From: Bacteroidota bacterium | GTDB lineage: Bacteria > Bacteroidota > Bacteroidia > Palsa-965 | Assembly: GCA_013288325.1 (NCBI GenBank) | Contig: JABDCB010000016.1 | Location: forward strand, 1-51,543 | Reading direction: 5' to 3' | DNA: 51,543 bases | Shown here: piece after piece, positions 1 through 9,300 of the stretch | Numbering within the stretch: the stretch's first letter is position 1 | How the letters are laid out: each line of letters opens with the position of its first letter | Program-made: the position numbers and the translations under genes | The notes under the pieces: model-generated | Seen by the model: only the letters and a program-made list of their open reading frames with translations | Databases searched by the model: none | Told to the model about the DNA's origin: nothing

Positions 1-1812
1 CACAGTTGATGTGCTTCCTCCCGTGCTCCAGGTATAAGCATAAGGCGATGTGCCACCGGTAACGGTAGCGGTTGCAGTACCCGTATGCTTGCCGCATTTG
101 CTTTTCGTTGTTGATACAGCAACGGAGGGCGTAGTAGATGCAGCTATCACGGCAGTAGCCTGAACCGTACAATGATGAGCATCTGTTACAGCTACCGTAT
201 AGGTTCCTGCAGCCAGATTGCTCACAGAAGATGTAGTAACACTTGGAACTGTATTCCAGGAATAGGTATAACTTCCTGTTCCGCCTGATGCTGTAACAAG
301 TGCCTGTCCATTGGCCGAATTACAAGTAGTACCGACCACTGTTGTAGAGGGACTGATAGCACTTGGCTGACCGATGGTTACCGTGGCGTTGGCAGGACAT
401 CCTGCCGAATCGGTAACAGTAACGGTATACACACCTGCTACAAGCGCTGTGGCAGTATCATGTCTTTGCACCGGAGTGGTAGACCAGGAATAGGTATAAG
501 GTAATGTTCCGCTTGCGGGTATCGCCCAGGCTGTTCCATCGCTGCCTCCGAAACAGGAGACATTGGTGCCACTTGCTGTGGCTGTGATAGAACAGGTCTT
601 GACGGTAAAGCCACGTCCTTCGTATAAGCTCCAGCGATTCAGGCTGTCCTTAACACGCAGAAATGCTTTGTGTGCGCCAAGCGTAAGGGATCCGACAGGC
701 AGCAGACCACTTATGTTTATACTATCCGCTTTTACAATACCGGTAACAGCAGTACCTGCTCCGACACCGGGATCGGTATCATAGAAATACTCTGCAGCCA
801 CAATTTTGGGACTTGGTATAATAGCTGCCGGTACGGGCTGGTAATAGAAATTACGGCCTTCGTACAAACTCCACAGTCCTGCTGTATTCTTGGTACGTAA
901 AAAGAAATTGTGAAATCCAGGAGTAACGCTGGTAAGCGCAAGAGCCTGTGTGATATTCACAGAATCGGCAGTGGTAACCGCAATACTGGTTCCCGCTCCT
1001 ACACCAGGATCTGTATCCAGGAAATACTCAGCAGCAGCAACCTGAGCTGCAGGAGGAATAACAACTGCAGGCTGAACAAAGAAATTACGTCCCTCATACA
1101 AGCTCCAGACACCATTTGTATTTTTTGTTCGTACAAACATATTGTGGAAACCTGAAGTAAGACTGCTTACACTTATCGGATTAGTAACTGCTATAGAATC
1201 CGCGGTAGGTACCGTCATGCTGGTGCCTGCTCCTTGTCCCGGGTCGGTATCAAAGAAATATTCAGCAGCAGCAATTTGGGTTGCAGGAGGAATTACTACG
1301 GGTGGTTGTATATAAAAACCACGTCCTTCATACAAGCTCCATACTCCGCTGGTATTTTTGGTTCTTACAAACATGGTGTGAAAACCTGCAGTGAGACTGC
1401 TTACACTTATAGGAGTGGTGATACTAACCGAGTCTGCAGTGGTAACCGCAATGGGTGTACCGGCACCTTGTCCGGGGTCCGTATCATAGAAGTACTCCGC
1501 AGCACTGATTTGTGATGCGGGAGGAATAACAACTGCCGGCTGGATATAAAAATTACGTCCTTCATACAAACTCCAGTGATAAATCGAATCCGCAACCCGT
1601 ATAAACAGGCTGTGGTATCCGGGAGCAAGTGCGCCAACAGGGATATTCGTGGTAATATTAACCGAATCGCTGGGTGTAATGGTCAGGGACGTGCCATGAC
1701 CTTCACCCGGATCGGTGTCGAAAAAATATTCGGCATAGTGAATCTGCTGTTGGGCACTTAATGCCTGGCAGATCAACAATAAGCCGAATATTCCCAGAAT
1801 GAATTTTTTCAT
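1..1812 (-). CDS. Secreted repeat protein with SprB-type repeats (partial, C-terminus beyond left edge)
   Basis: The minus-strand frame stays open from an ATG at 1812 to position 1 (604 codons), so the gene is cut by the window edge. Residues 1-21 form a typical signal peptide (MKKF, a hydrophobic stretch, then ALSAQ). From about residue 24 come five repeats of about 78 residues with the pattern AEYFFDTDPGxGxGT, ADSVxIT, GFHxMFVRTKN and WSLYEGRxFYIQP. From about residue 403 the protein changes to SprB-like repeats (CFGGSDGTA, YTYSWST, GVYTVTVTDSAGC), a module found in Bacteroidota gliding and adhesion proteins. Such proteins are normally exported by T9SS and end in a sorting domain; that end is not visible here. 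A role as a cell-surface adhesin is inferred. No other gene shares its transcript inside the window. Confidence 0.85.
   Translation of the reverse strand, partial: MKKFILGIFGLLLICQALSAQQQIHYAEYFFDTDPGEGHGTSLTITPSDSVNITTNIPVGALAPGYHSLFIRVADSIYHWSLYEGRNFYIQPAVVIPPASQISAAEYFYDTDPGQGAGTPIAVTTADSVSITTPISVSSLTAGFHTMFVRTKNTSGVWSLYEGRGFYIQPPVVIPPATQIAAAEYFFDTDPGQGAGTSMTVPTADSIAVTNPISVSSLTSGFHNMFVRTKNTNGVWSLYEGRNFFVQPAVVIPPAAQVAAAEYFLDTDPGVGAGTSIAVTTADSVNITQALALTSVTPGFHNFFLRTKNTAGLWSLYEGRNFYYQPVPAAIIPSPKIVAAEYFYDTDPGVGAGTAVTGIVKADSINISGLLPVGSLTLGAHKAFLRVKDSLNRWSLYEGRGFTVKTCSITATASGTNVSCFGGSDGTAWAIPASGTLPYTYSWSTTPVQRHDTATALVAGVYTVTVTDSAGCPANATVTIGQPSAISPSTTVVGTTCNSANGQALVTASGGTGSYTYSWNTVPSVTTSSVSNLAAGTYTVAVTDAHHCTVQATAVIAASTTPSVAVSTTKSKCGKHTGTATATVTGGTSPYAYTWSTGGSTSTV
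604..1743 (-). repeat. Five tandem repeats of about 234 bp inside the SprB-type gene
   Basis: The codons for the EGR motif recur at 1555, 1321, 1087, 853 and 613, giving spacings of 234, 234, 234 and 240 bp. The copies are diverged at the DNA level but keep the same 78-residue protein pattern. They look like an in-frame duplicated extracellular module. Confidence 0.85.
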
Positions 1813-1908
1813 TGGCTGAATGTTTAAAGCATGAATTTAAAAGCGTTCGTTCCTTAAGCCATAAATGGCTTTCTGCTGCTCCTATATATCCAGGGTCAGC
1901 AGCAGGAA

Positions 1909-2928
1909 TTAATTCTGCTTTCTTGCTTTAAAGTTTACATTCAGGTTTCCTCCTGCAGGTACAACACCGCTTACATTCAGCGCTTGCATCTGTGGGATAC
2001 GGGTAGCTCCGGTAAGGTTAGGCATTGGGTATGTTCCTCCATATGCTCCTAAATCGGTACCATCTGTTCCGGAATTATGCGCAGGTGCTGAAGTACCTAG
2101 TTTCCAGCTGTAGTTCCATTCTGTGCTCAGACTGATGGTTGTAGTAGGGATCGTACCATCTGTCCAGCCCGGAGGTGTGTTGTTGAAATTACCGCTACCT
2201 GTGTTTCCAGCCGGAGGCAATACCTGTGCTGATGAGTTGGTAGTGATATTGTTGCTGAACGTACAGCTGGTTACGTTGGCTAATGGGGAAGAGTAGTAGA
2301 AAATATTATTGGCAATAAGGGCATTTGACATGCTGTAAAAACATCCGCTGCTGTTGTTAAAGGTATTGTGATCAATAACCACAGTAGTTTTATTGGAATA
2401 TTGAATATTCCCGATAAAGTTGTTTTGTATATAGCAATAGTTGTAGTTCTGAACCTGTACGCCATAAGAAACACAGTTACGGATAGTCCAGCCAGTGCCT
2501 TCTACATAAAACCAACCGTTTCCAAAACATCTTTCAATATCGATGTTATTGATTGTACCCGCACTTCCGCTATTATCAACACCGCTGTTGATGTACAATC
2601 CCATTATTTTGGTGCCGCTTACCGGATTTCCAAAAGCCACAGAATCCAGGTGAATATAATCCACTTCAGAACCCCAGTTATTTTGTGTTCCGGTTACAGC
2701 GTAACCAGCTCCGATCAATGTAATTCTTGTCTTTATTGTTACAGTACCATAGTCTGTAGGAGACCCCATAACATAAACGGTATCACCAGCATTGGCCGCA
2801 TTACAGGCAGCTTGGATAGTATTGTACATACCGGCTGCAATTGCATTGTTGCTGCAGGTAATAACATTTGCATTCATGGCTCCTGCCGTGAGCAAGCAAA
2901 GTCCTAATTGGAGTAATGTGTTTTTCAT
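1909..2928 (-). CDS. Secreted right-handed beta-helix protein
   Basis: The product has 339 residues with a signal peptide (MKNTLLQLGLCLLTAGAMNA). It opens with the layout typical of pectate-lyase-like beta-helix proteins: TIQAACNAANAGDTVYVM and then GTVTIKTRITLIGAG, the segment where these proteins present a 'time/position list' of the first coils. Asn-rich coils follow (IDIERCFGNGWFYVEGTGWTIRN, IDHNTFNNSSG, ALIANNIFYYSS). The C-terminus (NVNFKARKQN) does not look like a T9SS type A sorting domain, so the export route is unclear. No catalytic residues can be assigned; the substrate is unknown. It lies downstream of the promoter region at 2929-3000 and runs in the same direction as the SprB-type gene, 96 bp ahead of it. 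Confidence 0.75.
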   Translation of the reverse strand: MKNTLLQLGLCLLTAGAMNANVITCSNNAIAAGMYNTIQAACNAANAGDTVYVMGSPTDYGTVTIKTRITLIGAGYAVTGTQNNWGSEVDYIHLDSVAFGNPVSGTKIMGLYINSGVDNSGSAGTINNIDIERCFGNGWFYVEGTGWTIRNCVSYGVQVQNYNYCYIQNNFIGNIQYSNKTTVVIDHNTFNNSSGCFYSMSNALIANNIFYYSSPLANVTSCTFSNNITTNSSAQVLPPAGNTGSGNFNNTPPGWTDGTIPTTTISLSTEWNYSWKLGTSAPAHNSGTDGTDLGAYGGTYPMPNLTGATRIPQMQALNVSGVVPAGGNLNVNFKARKQN

Positions 2929-3795
2929 TAGCTTTTTGGTTTAGAAATTTTCAGTAAAAATTTATGATTGAATAGGATATTAGATTCGAGTCGCCAAAGT
3001 TAAACCATTTTCACATAGAACAATGACGAATATGAGTTTTGTATCGACGAATACTGAATAAAGTAATAAAATGGTAATCCTATGGGGTGAAAAACGATCT
3101 GTTTGTATTCCGTGACCTGTATCACAGATGAATAATTTATAAGAAACGTTGCATCCTCCTGCTTAGTTTTTTCATAATTAATTGTCCTGTTTTCAATATA
3201 TCTAATATGAATTTATTGTTATCCAATATAAGTCTGACTTCCAATATTAACTACACATAAAATAGCTTATTTTTTTACTCTCACTTAACCTTTTAAAAAA
3301 GCCATTTATATACTCCTTCGCGGCAAAAGTGTCACAGGATAAGTTTAGTTAGACTTACAAAAATGCAATTTAGTCTACAATATTACATTGTTTGTCGTAG
3401 ATAATACCCTATTATCCTCCTTAAACGTAAACGTAACTCAGGTGGGTATAAGAACATGTTAACAAAATTGTCTTGTTACATATAAAAACGGCATCCTTTT
3501 GGTTAACTTTGTAGTAATATATCGCGTCCACCAACCGATAAAACACAAATCTTTCTGTTTAATTAAATAGTAAAAATTGGCTCCCGGGTCGCACGCCTGA
3601 GAATTAATTTCGACTACCAAGCATAGCCTTATTTTGATTTTGTCGCATTGATTTTGCAACAGGTAACTGTGTAGAAAACCATTGAGTATTTGATCGGGTT
3701 TTTGTCTTGTTTGATATTGGTATTCCCATAGAGCCTTTTATGTTTATCGGTACCGCTATTTTGCGTTACAACATTGCCGGTATTATTTACGGAAA
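2929..3795. other. Intergenic region, 867 bp, no gene supported
   Basis: This AT-rich stretch separates the divergent beta-helix and Kelch genes. It must hold both promoters. One 66-codon frame (3459-3659, minus) exists, but it has no recognisable domain, signal or ribosome-binding context. No structural RNA, hairpin terminator or repeat was seen. Confidence 0.6.
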
Positions 3796-6108
3796 ATGTC
3801 AACTATTAATAAGCATTACTTTTTTCACTTTTTCCTTTACCTGATTACAATGGAACTGGGGGCTCAAACATGGATTCGAAAGAATGATTTTCCGGGTAAC
3901 GGAAGATTGCTTCCGGTGAGCTTTACAATCGGCGACACCGGATATTTCGGGTATGGCACACAAGTTATAGCCTGGCCAGCCAAACCCGATTCCATTAATC
4001 TCTGGAAATACAATTCCTCGGCCGACGCATGGATTCCTGCGGCCTCCCTTCCAAATGGAGAAGCTGATATTGCATTTGGCATCGGTAATTACGGATATGC
4101 GAAAACGTTAGATACTACGGGAATAAATAATAATCTTTTCTATCAGTATAATCCGGCTGTCAATAGCTGGACCCCCAAGGCAACCTTCCCGGTTAACAAT
4201 ACCATAGGAGGAGGTGCTTTTGTAATGAACGGTTTTGGATTTATTATGGGAGGATCCGATACCTCATCAGTGAATGCTAAAAAAAATCTGTATCAGTATA
4301 ATCCATCATTGGACCAGTGGACAGAAAAAGACAGCATGCCTGCCGGTCTTTCATATCCCGATTGTATTGCAACGAATGGGTTGGGATATGTAGCTGCAGG
4401 ACTTGGGCAAAACAGTTCTTTCTCCAACTCTGTTTTTCAATATAATCCTACCTCAGACTCCTGGTCTGCTCTTTCCTCTTTTCCCGGCAAAAGCCATGGA
4501 AGCAGAAACGCTTCCTTTGTTTTGAACAATCAAATTTATGTTTGCAATGACAGTGCTCAATTTTGGGCCTTTAATCCACTAACCGATACCTGGCTCCAGC
4601 TTCCCAATACTCCGTTTGATGCTGCTTGTGCCTCTTATGTATTGAATGGTGTTGCTTATGTTGTTGCAGAACAATCAAAACAGGTATGGCAATACTGTCC
4701 TCCTGTTTCTATACAAATTACAGGAGATACGGCTATTTGTGCCGGAGGTCTTGTTCCTCTGCATGTAAGAGGCGGCGTTTCCTATTCCTGGACTCCTTCG
4801 ATAGGACTAACGAACACCGGAACGGATCACCCAATTGCTTCTCCTGTAAATACAACCGTTTATACAGTTATTGCAACCGATTCCATCGGATGTAAACATA
4901 CGGATAGTGTTAAAATAAATGTAAATCAACTGCCGGCAATTTCTCTTCAGGCAACCAAATCCGTTATTTGTCCGGGTGATACCACTACCTTATCAGCCAA
5001 TGGAGGGCAACATTATTTGTGGTCGCCTTCCCTCGGCTTGATTAATCCTTCAGTTTCATCTCCGGTAGCTGCTCCCGCCCATACAACAGAATATACGGTG
5101 AAAGTGACTGATTCATCCGGTTGTGTCAATTATGATTCTTTACGGATTACATTATATTCAATTCCGGTTCTTGGTTCCGCTGCAAGTGCTTTTTTCATAT
5201 GCCCCGGTGATACCAGCGTTATCAAGGTAAACGGAGCATCTTCCTATAACTGGTTCCCATCCTCTTCTTTATCCGATTCAACCGGTTTTTTTGTGAATGC
5301 ATTCCCTGCATCAAGTACTACTTATACTGTTACCGCTCTTGATTCAAACGGATGTTCCGAAAAAATCTTCATTCCGATAACTGTTCATCCATTACCGGCA
5401 ATCCATTTAACATCCAGTCTTGCTGTTTTATGCAAAGGTGATACAGCTGTTTTGACTGCATCTGGAAATCTTTCGTTCTTATGGTCTCCGGCCACATCCC
5501 TGAACAATACTTCCGGATATTCTGTCAAAGCTTTTCCTGACAGCAGCATTACTTATACCATAACTGGCCGTGATACCAATGGCACCTGCAAAACGGTTTC
5601 TTTTCTTTCTCTTCCGGTCAACCCTTTGCCCGCCATTCCCTTGATTTCTGTGAATGACGATGTGCTTACATCCAGTTCGGTTTCAGGAAATCAATGGTAT
5701 CTGAACGGGAACGTTCTTCCTGCTTCTGTTAATCAAACAGATACAATTAATCAGAACGGTATCTATACGGTTTGTGTCACCAGTATGAATGGATGTAGGG
5801 CTTGTTCCGCTCCTTTCACTTTCAATGCCATGGCTATTTCTGAAAGCCCTTTGAATGCTTCTATTTCAGTTTATCCCAACCCGGCCGGGGATTATATCAT
5901 GATTGAATATACTTTGCAAAAAGAAGAAAAACTGAATATGGAATTGTTTGACCTTTCCGGCAAACTTATCCTGTCTATGCCGACGGAAAATTTATCAACA
6001 GGTTTTCATTCCTCGCGCTTAGCTCTAAACGAGCTGGATAAAGGGTTTTATATATTAAAAATAAGCAACTGTAATACAGCAATTTATAAGCACATCATAC
6101 GAACATAA
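3796..6108 (+). CDS. T9SS cargo with Kelch repeats and Ig-like domains
   Basis: The product has 770 residues with an N-terminal signal peptide ending near LGAQ (residue 24). Residues 25-300 carry about six Kelch-like blades, each with the pattern YNPxxxxW (QYNPAVNSWTPKATFP, QYNPSLDQWTEKDSMP, QYNPTSDSWSALSSFP), so a beta-propeller is expected. Residues 305-610 hold four Ig-like repeats of about 85 residues of the kind common in Bacteroidota surface proteins (ICPGDTxxLxAxG, YxWxPSxxL, TTxYTVxxxDSxGC), followed by a fifth degenerate one. Residues 685-770 are a type A sorting domain: SVYPNPAGDYIMIEY, then ELFDLSGKLIL, then LDKGFYILKI. The protein is inferred to be secreted by T9SS and attached to the outer surface. 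The ligand is unknown. Confidence 0.88.
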   Translation: MSTINKHYFFHFFLYLITMELGAQTWIRKNDFPGNGRLLPVSFTIGDTGYFGYGTQVIAWPAKPDSINLWKYNSSADAWIPAASLPNGEADIAFGIGNYGYAKTLDTTGINNNLFYQYNPAVNSWTPKATFPVNNTIGGGAFVMNGFGFIMGGSDTSSVNAKKNLYQYNPSLDQWTEKDSMPAGLSYPDCIATNGLGYVAAGLGQNSSFSNSVFQYNPTSDSWSALSSFPGKSHGSRNASFVLNNQIYVCNDSAQFWAFNPLTDTWLQLPNTPFDAACASYVLNGVAYVVAEQSKQVWQYCPPVSIQITGDTAICAGGLVPLHVRGGVSYSWTPSIGLTNTGTDHPIASPVNTTVYTVIATDSIGCKHTDSVKINVNQLPAISLQATKSVICPGDTTTLSANGGQHYLWSPSLGLINPSVSSPVAAPAHTTEYTVKVTDSSGCVNYDSLRITLYSIPVLGSAASAFFICPGDTSVIKVNGASSYNWFPSSSLSDSTGFFVNAFPASSTTYTVTALDSNGCSEKIFIPITVHPLPAIHLTSSLAVLCKGDTAVLTASGNLSFLWSPATSLNNTSGYSVKAFPDSSITYTITGRDTNGTCKTVSFLSLPVNPLPAIPLISVNDDVLTSSSVSGNQWYLNGNVLPASVNQTDTINQNGIYTVCVTSMNGCRACSAPFTFNAMAISESPLNASISVYPNPAGDYIMIEYTLQKEEKLNMELFDLSGKLILSMPTENLSTGFHSSRLALNELDKGFYILKISNCNTAIYKHIIRT

Positions 6109-6329
6109 TCCGGTACAGATATAAGGAATAGCAACAATAATACATATGGAGTAATGTTTCATAAAAAAGAGTCCGTACTTCCAAATGCTTAGAATATCAA
6201 AAATTGGATCTATTAAGAAAAAAGTTGTTAATGTAATTATGCAACTATTATGACAATGTTATCGTATACTATATTAATAAAGAATACCCATCAGCACCCC
6301 ATAAACACACCTTTTAATATAGTGACAGA

Positions 6330-9300
6330 ATGAATCACTTGCTACGTCGTGGTTTTATTTGGTTAGTTTGTACACATTTCATTTCCGTTGCCGGTTATGG
6401 TCAGGTTGGTAATTGGGGTATTCCAACTACACCCAAACAGGAAAGCCAGCTTTCAAATTGGGTAGTGCCGCCACCTTCACCATCGGTTGCACCTCCTACA
6501 GAGCGCCCCACTCCTGCTGCATCTACACAAGTAAGTCCTCAGGCAATAACAGCTGAAAAAGAGGCTCTTTACTATAAAATTTTATTGGAACAAGGCTATT
6601 CCCTCGAATATGTCGATAGCCTGCATCTTGCCAATGATAAAACATACAGACGGTTTACACCCAATGTAGCTCCATTGGTAACAGGCCCTGAACAAAACTG
6701 TCCTCAGGGAATTCCGGTTTGTCAGAACTCCTATACTCAAGCCAACTCCTATACCGGTTTTGGATATCAGGAAGTATACAATACTTGTTTGCTAGCGCAT
6801 GAACAATGTTCTGTCTGGTATATCTTCACCATCCAGCCCGGAGGAACAACATTTGATTTCACGATCAATACCACGCATGACTACGACTGGGCTATTTATG
6901 ATCTAACTGCTATCGGAGGTTGCGCCAATGTACCGACTTCAGCCCCGGTCAGTTGTAATTTTTCAGGCACATATGGCAATACCGGTATCTCCACTGCAAA
7001 CGGAGGATTTTCAAACAATACCAATGCAGCAGGTATTCCATGGAATGCGGATCTTACGGTAACAGTGGGACATACGTATGCCATGATTATTGACAATTAT
7101 ACCCAGGATGCTTTGGGGTATGTCCTTACTTTTGGAGGTACTGCATCATTGGTTAATAACTCCATACCAACTCTTGCAAGCTGCACCAATGATTGCAGTA
7201 ATACAGTAACCATCAACACTTCTCAACTAATCAAATGCAATACCATTGCTGCTAATGGAAGTGATTTTATTATAAGCGGTCCTGCAGCAATGAGCGTTTT
7301 GTCGGCTAGCGGAATAGGATGTACAGCCCCTGTCGGAGCCAATTCAACGACTAGTCAGGTACAACTTTCACTGAGTGCTCCTGCGGTTTCAGGAACATAT
7401 ACAATTACTGTTCAAAATGGAACAGATGGCAATACCCTTACCAATTATTGCGGTAATAATTCTGTTCCGGTAGGAAACACGATTACATTCCAGTATCTGG
7501 CCCCGCTTTCGATCACACCTTCACCGGCTACAATTTGTGCCGGCAACAGTTCAACCCTTACTTTAAATGGAGGTCCGGCCAGCGGAGCAACCTATGCCTG
7601 GAGTCCTGCAGGAGGTACTTCTGCCAATGCAACTGTTTCTCCGGTGTCCACAACTACCTATGTAGAAACAGTAACATACGGAGGATGTGTTGCTCATCCA
7701 AGCACAACCATTACAGTGCAACCGACACCGGTAGTTAGCATTACACCTATGAATCCTGTTTTATGCAGCGGCACACAAGTGCTTTCAGCAACATCTACCG
7801 ATAATGGAACCAACTGTGCTTCCTGTACCTATAGCTGGACCGGAAGTTATACAGGAACAGGAAGCTCCACTCCTGCAGAAGGAGCAGGAACCTATACCTG
7901 TGTGGCAACGACTACAGGGGGGTGCCCCAGCAGTCCGGAGGTATCAACTATAAGCCTTGCATCGGCATCAACGGGCTGCAATATATTATACGTTCAACCT
8001 TCAGCAACAGGAACCGGAGATGGAAGTACTCCTGCAAATTCTGCTACCATACAAAATGCGGTTACATCTGCACAATGTGGAGGTGTTATTAAAATGTCGG
8101 TGGGCGTATATACCCTTTCAGCACCTTTACAACCCAATTCTTATGTAACCATTGAAGGCGGCTTCAACACTACATTCACTACGAAAACAAGTGATATGAG
8201 CGGCGGTACCAATTCAACTACCATACGACGGAACAATACGGTAGATGCTGCCACTACCCGGGTTACTGCATTCAGTTATGCTGCAGGAGCTTCCGGCTTT
8301 AGGTTGCAGGATCTTAGGATTGAAATGCCCGGAGCTACTCCTCTTGCCTCAAACCCGGTAAATACAGCAGGTAATCACATTAGTAATTATGCAGTATATC
8401 TTGGAAGCGGCTGTTCGAATTATAATATTGTTCGATGTTATATTGATGCTGGAGCAGGAAGTAATGGAATAACCGGAGGTAGCGGAGCTAGTGGTTCTAC
8501 AGGTGGAACATCGCCAGCACCGGGCTGTGGAACAGGTGGTACCGGTGCAGGAACAGGAATAAGACAGGGTGGTACGGGAGGAGATGCTGGCGGATCTAAC
8601 TCTGCAGGAACGGGTTGTACAAAGGCTGATGGCGCTGCCGGAAACGCAGGTGGAGGCGGTGCTGCCGGCGGCGTTGCAACTACCAGCGGTATGAGTTTTA
8701 ATGGTTCATGTGATAACAATATAGCGCATACCAATGTAGGTAAACCAGGTTCGAACGGAGCTAACGGATCGGCTGGGTCAACAGGTACAGCCTTCAGTTA
8801 TGCTGCCGGCTTTTTTGTTCCTGGAACGAATGGAGGAAACGGTACTGATGGTGGCGGTGGCGGAGGAGGAGGAGGTGGTGCCTCTAATGACGATGCCGGA
8901 AATCTTTATTATGGATGCTCTGGTGGTGGTGGTGGTTCAGGAGGATTTGGAGGAACTGGCGGAAGCTCAGGAGGAGGAGCCTTTGGTGTATTTTCAGTTG
9001 CTCAGGGTGCTAGTGCTGTTGTATCTGACTGTCAGATTCTGACTACTGCCGGATCAGGTGGTGCAGGTGGTGCAGGTGGCACTGGTGGCGCAGGCGGGTA
9101 TCTGACTTGCGGAGCTGCTCAATTTGGTGGCTCTCCGATAAATTTGGGTGGAGCCGGAGGTGCAGGTGGCACTGGTGGTGCCGGTGGTGTTGGTGCTGCC
9201 GGCGACAATTGCGCCGTATGTGATATTACCGGAGGTACAACAAAAAACATTTTATCTATTACCAATCCTCAGACCCTTACTGCCCAACCCATTATTGTGG

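Noticed and set aside
3459-3659. A 66-codon minus-strand gene
   Set aside because: No domain, signal peptide or start context; it lies in an AT-rich promoter region.
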